A stretch of 64,000 bases of DNA from Phytoseiulus persimilis (lineage: Eukaryota > Arthropoda > Arachnida > Mesostigmata > Phytoseiidae): positions 1,054,001-1,118,000 of the forward strand of contig CM075102.1 of NCBI GenBank assembly GCA_037576195.1, given 5' to 3'. Shown here piece by piece: positions 49,721-61,727 of the stretch. The notes under the pieces are model-generated. The model made no database searches. It worked only from the letters and a program-made list of their open reading frames with translations, and was not told the origin of the DNA. Within the stretch, counting starts at the first letter, position 1. Each line of letters opens with the position of its first letter. Position numbers and translations under genes: made by a program.

Positions 49721-50945
49721 TCAGTGGTGGTGCCCGAACGACAAAAAGCTCGGCATCAAAGCTCCGAAGACGAGAACAACTAACTCTTTCCGGGAAAAGC
49801 CCGAGTGATCATTCATATCAGTCAAGTGATGAGCGTGTGATGAGCCTGCAATGAAACGTCGGTCCGTTAGAGCAATCGCGACACCCAATGCTGATGTTAC
49901 GTTATATATGCTCAACCAGACTGTTCCATTGACCTCACCCACCTTTCGAAGCCGCAAGTTCAGGTAAAACATGCACGGTCGCAACGTATAAGAACGTGCC
50001 CGCGCTGAACAACATGGCGATGCCCGTTGCGTTCAGTGATGCCATGGATTCTTTTGTATTCTGACTGATTCCAAAATAAGTTGTGAGCGCAAGGATCGGC
50101 GCCGCGGCCGAGAATAGTAGGAGATGTTTCTTGATAGTAGCCTTATCTAGTCCTTCATGCAGTAGAAATGAGACGAGGGCAAAAGCTGCAGGCGCTTTGT
50201 GGAGCATTATAGCAAGGAAGACTATCATCTCGATTTCTGCTCTCGTTGTGGTGGCTGCGGCTCCTGAAGAAGATCGATCGCTTAGCACCGATAGAACTGG
50301 CTCGAATAACCGGTGAATGGGAGGTCTGTGCGAGAGCTCCCGATTTCTCATTCCGATACAATCACTCACCGAGAGCTATTCCGTCAGCGGCCGCATGAAC
50401 CACCAAACCCAACGTGGCCGTGACAGGCCGGGCTCTGCGACTCGCACCGTTCACTTGAGGTAAGAGCTCCTCTGAGCTCTTTTTCCCTTTGCTACACTGG
50501 TCGACCAGGAGCATGAATACGAATCCGACGACCTAGGAGAGATACAGGACCTTATTAAGTCTCGAGACCTGGAGTCTATTCAATCAGCGAGCGAAATATT
50601 TGTCTTCAGGTTCTCAACTCCGGTGTTCCATCAATGACTGACCAGGGTTATTCCTATGAGGGCGTGTGGATCGTCGAAATGATGTGCTTCATGATGGTGG
50701 GTTTCAGTGGGATTTTCAAGGTGATGCTCTGTGTGAGCTGCATCCAAGCGCGACATATACAAAGTAGATACACCTTCCGGTATGATCACAGTGAGCGCTG
50801 TCCCAACGAGGAGACCAGCTCCTAGGATCGAGACAATGTTGAGTTTGTCTTCGGATAGCTTAACCGAAACAGGAATCAATCCACTGAAATAGCATCCGAT
50901 GAACATGGAACCGGAGAGGGCTAATAACGACCACCCGTCGCCCAT
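49721..50945 (-). CDS. SLC39A9: Zinc transporter ZIP9 (SLC39A9 orthologue)
   Basis: ZIP-family zinc importer, in other animals located at the trans-Golgi and plasma membrane, moving zinc into the cytosol. Four exons: 50945-50643, 50532-50370, 50263-49943, 49845-49721, with introns of 97-110 bp, GT-AG, phases 0, 1, 1. They give 303 residues, near the 307 of vertebrate ZIP9. Exon 1 has the first membrane segments ([30 protein letters not shown]) and a His-rich loop ([19 protein letters not shown]). Exon 2 has FVFMLLVDQ and the signature helix [15 protein letters not shown]. Exon 3 has the second signature [21 protein letters not shown] and [19 protein letters not shown]. Exon 4 ends in a last membrane segment and FGHHH. 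Every zinc-site His expected in the two ZIP signature helices is present. It is tail-to-tail with SF3A1, with a possible small ORF between. Confidence 0.95.
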
Positions 50946-53900
50946 TTCGGCGGCAGTCTATCGCCGGGGCGTTAAGTTAGTCCTGAGCTTGCGACCACAT
51001 TGCGTCCGGTCAACTCCAGCAGAGTCTCTTTGCGTCTGAAACAAATCCCCACTTGAGAATGTAGGACATCACCACTCTACTGGAGCTAAGCAGCGTACAG
51101 TCACAAGATCGGTCGAATGAAGGGAGCTTATTGAATGTCAACTGCGAGAGGAGCTAGAAACTTGATTGATACGTGCAGTGCACCGGCGCATCGAATCGAG
51201 CAAGAGCTCCACCAATTTTCTCTTGCTGAGCATAATCAGACCAGATGTTTCCCCGTTCTCTGGCTCGGTGAGACAATCAAGCTGAGTTGGCAAGCTAAGA
51301 CGGCTGAGATATTAGATCTGGCAAGGGACATGGAAATGAACGCCGTGAATTTGTCAGTTGGAACAATGAGCGAAATACGGCCATGTCGAACGACCCCTCA
51401 TGGGAAAACTCGGGCGAATCCTTCGGAGGAGCCCACAGAGCCGTGAGGCGTAATTTCCTATTCTGGAAGCCATAACTTCCAATAACTTGAGGATTTCGAC
51501 ACAACCACGATCTTGTTTATGAAGCACCACAAAATGAGTGTTCTGCAGGAACACAGATAAGTGTGGAAGCTCGGTGAGCCCGTCTCAAATGACACATCAT
51601 CCGGAAAAAGCATAGCTTCCCGACAGAAAATCTCCGAGATCTCATGATGAAGTGTCTCCCACGTTGATAGTTCGCCTGAACTCCCCGAGCCGCTTTGGGC
51701 TCAGCCGACAGCTGCTTTACAGTGAAACACCCGGAATCGCTCCATATGAGTCCGGTTGTATCATTCGATTGTGTAAATCGAGCTTGAGAAAGTCGTCTGT
51801 TGAAGAGGAACACAACCCGGGTCATCACAAAGAGCTCTCAAAGCATGGCTCCGACTTGGTGCTCACCGGATGGGCACAGAAGTTGTGAGTTATCCTTTCA
51901 TGGGGGATCCTATATCGGGAAATGTTTCGTGAAGTCAATGCCGCTCTTCCGAAACTTGGTTCAACCTATTTTCGATCAGTATTCCGAGCCGCTGACGGTA
52001 GATGTCACACAGCAGCTGATGGCTCATACACGTCTGGCAGCAAGAGAACAACTTTCCGACGCTTAGCGATGGCGGAGGGAACATTCCCGCACGGACTTCA
52101 CTCCTGTATGCAGAACTTTTGGTCAGTGTGATACGTTTTCCGTGGAGACATCGCGACTGATGGCTCCTTTGAAGAGCCGAGATATTTGCTGATGCGGTTC
52201 TTACAGCTGCCAAGAAGTTGGGATTATCTTGTTCCTGCGGCTGTAAAGTTTATCAACATAAACGGCGGATGAGCCAATAATCTTGAACTTGTCATCGAAA
52301 AAGTTCGATGATACAAAATCATCTCAGTGGTAGAGCAGAACTCGCCAATGACTGCCCGTGGCCGATGAAGCGATGTTGGAGAAGAAGAAAAAGAATACGC
52401 TAGTGAGCAAACGCCAGCGAACTTCAAGGCTCGATACTCGCGTCAGACTCTGAAACCGATCGAAGCAAAATAGTTTTCACCTGTCACGAATCGAAGGGGA
52501 TATCATTTGGAGGAAGTTCTCCATTTACCCTGACATCTGGGAAATAAGGGACCACTTTTCCAACCATAAATATACCCAGAATCACAGTCATCGATGGAGT
52601 TTCCAAGATCTGGCACTTTTCCGTAATTGACGGAACGCTGCTACATCGTGCGAAAATATCGGGATGCACATGCGTGCACACAACCAAAAGTTCCAGTTAT
52701 GTTTCCAGTCCAGAAGTAGTCCTTCTTCTCCCAGATTTCAGGGCGATTTCCTGTTGACCGTGCTCGAATGTTTTTCGAGATCTCTCTCACCTGGAATCTT
52801 CAATTCGTTATGAAGTTCATCTATCTGGCAACATGACTTCGATGGTTGATTCCTAGGCTAGAGGAAGAGCCCGCGTAGCAGTCAAGAAGATCACTCGCTT
52901 GGTATTATTTTCGTAATCATCATCGCGATCCTGCGAATCGAAGTAGCTGTGCTGAGCATTTTCTGGGCGTTTATCGGTGGACCTTGGCGGAGAGGCCGTA
53001 TGAACAGTCGATACCCTACTGCGCATTCAGCTGTACATTTCTCGCGTTGCCTCGGTCTCATAATCCATTTCACCATCGTGTGTAGTTCGGATTCCATGAT
53101 TTCCGGGCCTCGAAATCAGGGCTTCGTGATCGACAGCGATCTCAATGTTTCCCTCGCCTGCTCCGTCTGAGCTCTGAGCTGCGTGCGCAATCAATGGTTC
53201 CCGCCGTAGACTATCTCCGAATTCCAAAGTCCCGTTCCCCGAGGTTGCACCCTTCCCGAGAGCATCGATTTCTTGCTGAGCCATCGGTCGATGGAAAGGA
53301 ACTCAGCCTTGGATCGCCCTATGAGGGAACTGTTGCGTCGATGGTGATTAGGAACCAAGAGCGCTGATTGTACATCAAGACCGTACTTCGGCATTTCGTT
53401 GGCCATTTCATTTCCACCACGCGCACAGGATTGTCTCGAATTACGTTCTCGGTGCGAAATATCCCGTATCAGAAGCATCGGGCAACTGCGGTCGCCACCG
53501 CTTCATTCCTGATTGTTCGTTCGTCGGACGATCCGTCTGTCTGAATGCCTGCGCGCTTGCCCTCTGCCCGTGCGTCCGTCGGGGTTGTCTGTTGGGGTCT
53601 TGCCATGATTCGCAGTGCGAGAAAGTGAAGCCAAGTCTTCATTCTTAACTGACTTCTCCAAGCGCGGTGAAGGTTGCCGCGGCTGCAGCGGCGGTGGTAC
53701 CAGATATGCAGTTTTACCCTGGCTGGCTGCGTTGTTCACAGTGGAATCAGGCCCGAGAGTTAAGGTTCATAGTTCAACTCCTGCTTTCCGATGGATTGGG
53801 CTGAAACGAATGATCAAGTTAGTTCTCTTCAATGGTGATTGCGTGACCGCTCTACAAGTGGCGAGATTCCAGTGATTTTCCGCGAGTCGCAAGCGGTACT

Positions 53901-54482
53901 CGATATCCTAGCTCTGCGAATTCTATTCAGTTTCTGAATTCAGAGACCTCTAGCATTGTGCTCGGAGGCGAAGTTGGGGGATGAATTCCCAGAATGATTG
54001 ATAGCGAAAAAACTACGAATTCGACGGATCCTCGCCGGGAAACTCCTGAGCGATGTATTCAGGATTCAATGCGCTTGCGGATGCCGATAGGATTTCTGGA
54101 ACATATTCCAGACGAATTCCTTTCACTCATACAAAGTTGAATTCGGCTCATCGTGAAGCTGCGGCTAGCTGAACCGACTCAAGGCGAACAAGATCTGCGG
54201 CGAAATAGCTAGCTTTCGGAGCCCGATGACCCGCGACGCATCATTCCCATGCTCGATCTTTTCTTCCGAACTTCTGGAGCTTTCCGGGCACTGAAGAAGT
54301 TCTGTGTAGTTCCAGCGATTTTGGATCATCCCTGGGGGTTTGGAGTGGTTCCACAATGACGCTGCTTGCTAGATCCTCGAAATCAAAAGGCAGATCTCTT
54401 GCCCTTCTCAAGTCGCTATCGCTCTCGAATCTAATCATGAACTGTCTGCAACAATCTCAGCTGTTTTTCTAGTGCAGCAGCG
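50946..54482. other. Intergenic stretch with only weak ORFs
   Basis: No family recognised. Candidate minus-strand frames are an 85-codon ATG ORF at 53027-53284 (MAQQEIDALGKG...), a short C-terminus-like piece at 52484-52620, and another ending at about 52225. On the plus strand there is a hydrophobic stretch near 52900-52970. None could be joined by splice phase into a gene. The first few hundred bases should carry the ZIP9 promoter, and the last few hundred the promoter of the acyltransferase. Confidence 0.35.
53027..53284 (-). CDS. Hypothetical ORF, 85 codons
   Basis: ATG-started with a fair start context (GACCGATGG), polar and acidic (MAQQEIDALGKGATSGNG...). No domain, signal peptide or membrane segment. 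It may be a first exon of an unresolved gene running to lower coordinates, or chance. Confidence 0.2.
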   Translation of the reverse strand: MAQQEIDALGKGATSGNGTLEFGDSLRREPLIAHAAQSSDGAGEGNIEIAVDHEALISRPGNHGIRTTHDGEMDYETEATREMYS

Positions 54483-57479
54483 ATGTCCGGCCATACGGTG
54501 AGATGTTTGCTCACGGAGAAATATCCGCCTAATTTTTCCGCCCGAGCGTTTTCGGAGCGCTCTGCTGACAGTGTCTGTTAGATGCGATCACAGCGAAGTC
54601 TTCGCTGAACAACACATCTCGTTCCGGGATGCGAAATCACCAAGCAAGTTAACTTTGTGATATGGTAGAGAAGGCATGCGTGGGAGAGTTCCGTTAGGTG
54701 CACAGGCATTTGTGGTTGACGTCCCGTTAGAATACTCCGGAACCGACTCCGCGTGACAGTCGTGACAATTCGAGAGGTTTATCTGGATGACCCTTGTTAA
54801 ACGTTCAGAGCCGTTCAATGAATCGGCAATATGACTCCGAATTTCTCTGACAACCAGGTACACCGTTGATGCCGAGGTCAGTTTTCAAAGTAAAAGCGAG
54901 AGTCGGCTCTCAGTTCGGCCGGGTGAACGCGATACACCTCAATCGAATGCTCGAGGGAAAAGGCAACAGAAGCGGAAGACTTGAGACCGTTGACGCTGAT
55001 GACTCCGCTTTCTGGTCAAATGGTCTTTTAGCGTTGATTGATTGATTGACTTAACTGTTTTTGTCCCACAGAGCTCGAAGCTTGCTGATTCTTTGGCCCT
55101 TCAGAGAGAAAGGCTCTACGTCAGCACCGATGGTAGCCGCACCTTCGAGAACGATGAATCGCTGCCAGCGTTACCAGTCCCCAGCTTGCAGCACACCCTG
55201 GACCGCTACCTCGAATCGATCAAACCTTTTGTGGGGGAAGTGGAATTTGCGTCGACCGCCCTGATCAGACAACGCTTCGAAAATGGTTCGTTGATCATGT
55301 ACATGCAGCCCACGGTTAGAAAAACTCCTCGTGAACCGATTCATGCAACAACGGAAGACTTCAGAATTCATCAGGACCCGTTTTCGCAGGCGTCGGTCGC
55401 GAACTGCAGAAGAAGCTGCTCGAGAGAGCTGCTGAGAATAGGAACTGGTTGGAGGATTGGTGGCGAGACGTAGCCTATCTGAGAAGCAGGAGCCCATTGA
55501 TTCCGATGTGCAACATGGCCGGCACGTTTGGCCTCTTCGAATTCGCGAAAAACTACCCCGGGCCCCGCTTCGAATACGCGGCCAAGGGTCTCTGTCATTA
55601 CGTGAACTTCTGGCATCTGATCCGGCGCGAAAAGCTGAAGCCCCAGATGTTTCGCGACACACCGTGGAGCATGGACCAGTTCCGGCGAGCTTTCAACACA
55701 GTCCGCATCCCTCAACAGGTAGAGCGGTGAATGTTTTGACGCAACAGAACATCTTGGGCACCCTGTAGAATCCTCATCTGAGCGCGGCTCCCTTCGTTCC
55801 AGGGCATTGACGAGCTGCGCACAGTTTTCAGAACAGAGGAAGAGCAGTTGTATGTTCCCACCAACATCATCGTTCTCAGCAAAGGCCATATATTTTCAAT
55901 GGAGATGTGTGATGCTCAGAAGCAACCGCTCACGCCCGCCGAGGTTGCCCTCTCGTTGGAGAAGATAGAAAAGTTCTGTCAGAAGGAACCCCGAGGAAAA
56001 GGGGTCTCTGGGCTCACCTGTCAGGAAAGAGAACAGTGGGCGCAAGATAGGCAGCATTTGAAGGAAATATCGCTCGCGAACGCAGAAAAACTCAAGTAAG
56101 CGCAGCTGATTCGATTCTCCTCTTGGATTCGAGCTGTCCTGTCTTTTTCCTTCGGCTTCGTATGATTAGCTCACGGCATGAAGTGTATTCCACACCTGTG
56201 TTTCAGACTGATTGAGGAGGCCCTGATGGTCTGCGTGTTGGACGAAACCGCCCCGGAGACGCGCACAGAGATCATGCGCGAATCGCTGAAAGGTCGGTGT
56301 GAAGATCGCTGGGCCGACAAAAGCCTCCAGCTGATATTTTTCGAGAATTTGACCGTGGGTTCGAGCTCCGACCACACTCCCTTCGATGGAATGGTTCCTA
56401 TCTGTGTCTCGCACTGGGCGCATCTCTCAACCATGATCGATGCTCTCAACGACAAGCCATTGGGGCCCGTCAGGCCTCGCAATTTGAGAGAACCCATCAA
56501 CATAGATTTCGAGTAAGTTAGCGCGGGAGGAGCTCTCGTCGTTGTGTCGAAACAGAATACGTATCATTAGTGATTTTTCCCTGCTTTCAGGTTGGACGCA
56601 GAGCTCGAAATGAATATAGCTCAGGCACGCACAAAATATGATCAACTCGCAAGCACGATTGACGTATTTGTAGGAGAGTTCCACGTTTACGGGAAAGATT
56701 TCCTGAAAGCTTCGCAAATACATCCCGAAGCTTTCTTCCAGATCGTTATCCAAGCTGCCCACATGAGGCTTCATGGCAAGCCTGCTCCTACCTATTGCAC
56801 CGCATCGACTAGAGCATTCTACCATGGTCGTACTGAAACCTGTAGATCTTGTTCTGAAGAGACGGTGAATTTCGGCCGTGCACTCCTCGAACGAAAGGAG
56901 GCTCCCGAACTCTCGAAACTCCTCAGGCTTGCCGTCGAGAAGTTTTCTCTGACCATGCTTGAATGTTTGAACGCGGAGGGTTGCGACAGACACATGATGG
57001 GTTTGGCCGTGCTGGCCTGGATGGAGTTTGGCGGTGACGCGATGCCCGACCTCTTCCTCGACGGCTCGTTCGAGAAAAGCGGCGGGAACGGAAAATTCGT
57101 TCTCAGCACATCACTAAATGGATTCACACCTCTTGTTGGATGCGTGACACCCATGGTTCAAGAGGGTTATGGATGTTTCTACAGTTTCGAGCCGGACAAG
57201 TGAGTAGAAACGTGCTCTTGTCGGCCATGCTCGTCAATTGGAGGTTCGAGAACGGGCAAACCGAGAGGATGCCGGTCGTTGTGGGTCTCTAGCGTATTCG
57301 ATTTGGAATTTTGATTGGAATCACTTCACCGTTTCGAACGAAAAAAATTTTCTTCCAGCATAATCATCGCTTGTACGGGCTTTCGGAACGAAGGTCATTC
57401 AGCGGAGCTCTTCTACAAGAGCATAGAGGAAACCCTCATGGAAATGAGGCCCATCCTGACGCAGGCCCATCGCCTGTAG
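54483..57479 (+). CDS. CROT: Peroxisomal carnitine O-octanoyltransferase
   Basis: Transfers medium- and branched-chain acyl groups between CoA and carnitine so that chain-shortened products can leave the peroxisome. Seven exons: 54483-54497, 55072-55285, 55390-55718, 55803-56095, 56207-56512, 56591-57199, 57359-57479. Phases 0,1,0,2,2,2 all match, and total length is 628 residues against about 612 in mammals. Landmarks: DESLPALPVPSL and LDRYLESIKPF (N-terminal family block), NWLEDWWRDVAYL, catalytic His340 in SDHTPFDGM, RLHGKPAPTYCTASTRAF, the carnitine/CoA-site block YHGRTETCRSC, CDRHMMGL, and GNGKFVLSTSL. The CROT-like spacing and DHxPFD around the catalytic His favour CROT over CRAT, CPT or ChAT. 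The C-terminus is AHRL, a plausible variant of the peroxisomal PTS1 tripeptide. The start (MSGHT, a 5-codon exon) is inferred because exon 2 has no in-frame ATG and this upstream ATG precedes a phase-0 donor. It is the least certain part. Confidence 0.93.
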
Positions 57480-60400
57480 CTCTGAATTTTATCTTGTGGA
57501 CTGCGTATCGAGTCAGTGGGGTAGTCCTCAATATGCCGTCCCGAACGGGCAGGAGAACGAACATCGATTGATTGTGCCGAAATCGCAGTGGAAGTTTGGG
57601 TCTGAATTATCTGAAATTTCGTGATCTTCATTATCATCATGGGACCTCTTGTGATTCTGAAACCAAGCTGGAGAGTATGTTTCTCAACGGACTCGAAACG
57701 GACCCCGGCGAGGCACCTGGCGGTCGGTGAGGGGGACGAGGTTCAGAAACACTGCTCTGGACGGATTCCCGAATGTGGGCAGCCGTCAAATGGCATTGAA
57801 CTCCAGGAATGGGGCACTGGGAACGTATGTGTAGTCCCGTCATAGCTTCCCGGGACTCGCCTTGAGACACAGTGTCACATGTTCCAATTCCGGATGGATG
57901 GGATGTTTGTAGGCGGTCCAACTTCTTTGGAAGGCGAGCATAACGAGGAGCATGTCTGGAGATCCCGGAGTTGCTATCCACGCCGTCAGAAAGAGGTGAA
58001 TCAAGAGAGTTTGATGCTGCCCAGGATACATAAATCTGTGGTGGAGCGCAAACGCACAACCAGGGTTACGATTGAATACTTGCTCAGAATATTGGTATGG
58101 TTGTATGATATGCAAGTTAAGGGTCGAGCTCCCAAAGATATTGGGAGCTAAAGTATCCGAAATCTGTAATGTAAGTCGAGTTGAGGTTTCGAGGATTCAG
58201 GATATTCTCTCCCAGTTCAAGGGTGTCCCCCAAGAAGAAAAAAAAAGGTTGAGAACCACTTCTGGGCCTGATAAAAGTCGGAATAAACTAATTCAACGAA
58301 AGATGCTAGTTAAGCTCATGATTGTCGTTCCTTTTCCACGGAGTCTCTGAATCCACGGTCGACGATCAGAGCGTCGTTCGAACTCTGGAGGGACAAGAGA
58401 GCGGGGTTCCTCGAGACAGTCCTCACGATCGGGGCATCGTTTGCCGTCCCGAGTAAAGATCGGAAGAAAGCGATCTCGAGGGTTGAGGACCCCTCAGGGG
58501 AGAAAATGAAAGAGGAAAAAAACTCCCGGATGTGGCTCGGCGATTTGTGCAGTCTTTTGAAAGTTTCAATCGCGTTTGGGTCAAATTTCCGGGCTCCGAA
58601 GTCACAGAGGAGTCTGGTCGGTTACCTACTCGGAGCGATAACTCCGAAGGCTAAGCTCCGATTTGGATGAAACTTCTTGAGTGGGCAGAGGGCACTCGGG
58701 GCTACATTCTGGTTTTCGCCGATTCTTGGCCGGCCACGTGAAGTGCATAAACCATCCAAGTTGAGAAACTCTCGATTTATAACGCCTTTGAAATCATGCG
58801 ATCTAATCTGGCTACGTGAAAAGATAGTCCTCGAAGGGAGCTTTCCAAAAAGTTGTCTTTCGAGATATAACGATTTTAAGTTTGCTCTCGACCATGCGGA
58901 TTCAGATGAACTGTTTTCGATTTATGTTGATAGATTTGGATCTAGGTAACGGAAGAGGCTGAAAACTTCAGGAATCTGTTCTTTCCTATAGGGAACACGA
59001 TCCTGCAGTTTTTAGGAGAATCCGTCGAGGTGGGGCACCTAACCGGCTAGACCCTTCCTCGATGATCGAGAGTGAGATGCCTGGAGAAGTTACACACCAC
59101 AGAATGTTAGGGTTTCGGGCTACAGTTCTCATGCCAGACCGAAAAAGCGCCATGATTCTAAGTCGGACACTGGCCGAACCCCACAGAGTGAATATTGCTG
59201 CATCCAGTTTCAATTTGTTGCAACTTCCCGCAGATCAGAGAGTTTCTCTCGCAGCTGAGCAGCAGACTTGATCCAGCTCATGGTGTGGAATCTTGGAACG
59301 GTGATTGCTCACAGGCGGGAAGGACGAAAAGCCTTTCACAGCTCGAATCCGCGCATCATTGACTCTCCGATGATCCTCGATTTCTTCTCGTCCGCTCCGT
59401 CCGCCACGCTGCTTTTGTTGTGGGAGCGTTACGTCGAATCTCTAGCAAAATCCATAAACTGCGGGATTTTCTCGTGTTATCGGACTATTTTGGATCTTTT
59501 TTCATGAGCTCTCCGGAGTCTAGGAATCAATATTCGCTCGAACGGGCGAATTTCGCGCCCATCTGGCGATGGTGGCAACACTCTCGGAATCTGGAAACTA
59601 CTTGGATAAAGTGGTGATTATTGCTCGTTCATCATTTCTTAGACGCCGAAATATTTGAGTTTCCCCTTAACCGCGTCACGGAATCAGACACGCGCTTCCG
59701 TATATACCTGGAGCACGTACCTGGAGGAACATCTTCCAGGAATCTTTTTGAATCTATTCCAGGTATTCGATTCGAGATCTAGAGCTCCTCCATGAATCTT
59801 TCGAGAGTCTTATCCGGACATATGAGCATGAGCGAGGTTGAAGTTTCGGATTCACTCTTGGTGATGGTTCGGTTTCCGAATCCGATTTCGATCACGGCTT
59901 CTCTCGGTTTTGATTATATCAACAACAAATATTCACCTCCCTCGCAACAGAGCTAACTCGATCATCAGGAGCGGCCCGCAGCTGACTGCGCGCATAAATT
60001 AATAGGCTGAGGTTGATCACTGACCCCACCCTGAGTCCGACCAACTACTCGATCAGAGCTCGGGAAAGTTTGATCTGATGTGGCCGTATTTCATCGAAAC
60101 ACATTTCTCGGCGCACGCCTCGGATGGATCTAGTCCTTGTCTCGGGAACATGCCGTACAGCTCACGAAACATAGCGAGAGAACTTCACAGATCACACGAT
60201 ACGCCACACAAAGATTTTCGTCTGCCTCGGACTGAAAGAATCGAGATAATCTCGGCCCCTTATCGCCTCATAGAGAGAGGACTTACGGAGCCTGGAGGAG
60301 CGCTCTCTTCCCTCCCGGTGAGCCAGACAGGGCTTGGAGGAATTGCGTCGGCTGACGTATCCGCGTCACATGAGTTGGCCCGAGATCGATAAAATTTCCG

Positions 60401-60680
60401 TCGAGAGCACTCCCAGACTAAGTTCTTCATCGAAGAAAATGGAGTCTCGACTGCACTGGGATGTGTTGTAACTCGAGATCGGAGAATATGTGCGAAAATT
60501 CACCGTCACAGCGCGGAGCGGGAGCATCCGCGAAACGAGAGAATCGACCCGCGATGAGCGATTTATGCATCTGAACTACATAATTAACATCGTGAGAAAA
60601 CGAACGCGTCTTCCCCGCTATAGATCATTCAAACTCAGATAGACCATCTCAAGCGAAACCATGACCTCGTCGTGAGCAAG
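57480..60680. other. Intergenic stretch without recognised gene
   Basis: 3' flank of the acyltransferase (the only forward AATAAA noticed is far off, at 58282-58287), then AT-richer sequence with short overlapping frames on both strands. No domain, transposon signature or RNA gene recognised. Confidence 0.4.
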
Positions 60681-60686
60681 TTTATT
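60681..60686 (-). promoter_or_regulatory. Polyadenylation signal AATAAA for the 61 kb gene
   Basis: Minus-strand hexamer 240 bases after the stop at 60926. It places the hairpin at 60715-60777 inside the predicted 3' UTR. Confidence 0.5.
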
Positions 60687-60714
60687 TCTTCGAGTTGGCT
60701 ACTGCTTGAATTGA

Positions 60715-60777
60715 GGCGGCTGTGAATATCCTGCTGTCAAAGCTTACCGTCACAGCAGGATGTTCATTCCGGCCGTC
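60715..60777. other. Imperfect inverted repeat / stem-loop
   Basis: Arms 60723-60737 (TGAATATCCTGCTGT) and 60752-60766 pair over 15 positions with one G-U wobble, around a 14-base loop. After a small internal loop (2 and 5 bases), a further 6 positions (60715-60720 with 60772-60777) pair with one wobble. Total folded length is about 63 bases. It lies within the likely 3' UTR of the minus-strand gene ending at 60926. Stem length is pre-miRNA-like but at the short end. No miRNA identity is claimed. Confidence 0.55.
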
Positions 60778-60925
60778 ATATGCGCGGTGCGAGCAGCGAG
60801 TCGGCGATCAAGGTCGAACGCATATGCTGTCGCCTGGAATTGAGACGGATAAGGAAGAAAAATTGCGCTGTGGATACCCATTCATCGATGGTGGGATTTC
60901 TGAAAGTCAGTAGCGCACTGGAAGC

Positions 60926-61727
60926 TCAAAATTCATGAGTTCGCCAGTACGAAGATTGCTTAGAACGTGGACGTGCTGCTAACCGGTGGAATAAGTCGCC
61001 GAGAAATTGTTTGGCGCGATCATTCTGACGCTGCCGATTCAGTCGTCGGGCCGATGTTTCTTCGACATCCTCAAGAAACGATTTCATGAACGGTTTCCGC
61101 TCATGACTTAGGTGGTTTAACGTCTCGTGCTTCGTGCGTCCCCAGCTCTCCTTGATAGTCGCGTCAGCTTTCTGTGGAGGAAGAATACGAGCAGCGAAAA
61201 TAGCGTGCACAGAGGGCCTCGTAGCGAACAGCTGTAACTGGAATGTTTCCGAGCTGTTCGGGATCGGAAGTGTCGGATCGGGATGAGTCACGGCGTACCT
61301 TCACTTCATTCGGATGCATGTTCAGTCTCCAGTGGACAACGGGCTTGTTCGCCTCGCGCGAATCCATGAACTTATCGAACTCAGATTCCTCCAGGTGATT
61401 CCTTCTCGCTATCCTACGTAAATCTTCTCGAACTTGACAATCCACCTCCCGTTTGATGTTCTCTTCATGCGTTTCCATTTTCCGGAAGAAAGTATTCAGC
61501 TCCTTGTGCTCGTTGATGGTTTCGTGAGCGAGATCTTTCACACGTTTCCGCCTCAGCCTAGCTTCAAGCTCATCCTGCTTCCACTGTCTGTCAGACCACT
61601 CGGATCGGTCCTCATTTTCGGAGCCTATTTTGGGTGGATTGCCTTCGAATATCTTCTGCAGTTTTTTCGTAGCATCCTTCGATAGTTTTGATTCCTTCGC
61701 ATACTTCCGTATCAAGAGCCTGTTCAT
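60926..61727 (-). CDS. Uncharacterised charged protein, 246 residues, two exons
   Basis: Exon 1 (61727-61299, 143 codons) starts at the first ATG after an in-frame stop. It reads MNRLLIRKYAKESKLSKD, then a long highly charged, coiled-coil-like segment (RQWKQDELEARLRRKR...HEENIKREVD) and HLEESEFDKFMDS. A 61 bp GT-AG intron in phase 0 (AAG/GTACGC ... ACATTCCAG) leads to exon 2 (61237-60926, 103 codons), which includes LQLFATRPSVHAIFAARILPPQ and a basic tail. Without splicing, frame 1 would end after 187 codons in less plausible sequence, so the spliced form is preferred. The basic, amphipathic first 20 residues could be a mitochondrial presequence; that is only a suggestion. I do not recognise the family. 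Confidence 0.6.

Noticed and set aside
50370..50532. Suspected frameshift in ZIP9 exon 2
   Set aside because: It came from my miscounting a base at a row boundary. The exon is 163 bases and the frame is intact through FVFMLLVDQ.
52862..53000. Hydrophobic plus-strand stretch vaguely like a V-ATPase e subunit
   Set aside because: Only a few residues match, the required Pro/Gly spacing is absent, and there are no consistent start or splice sites.
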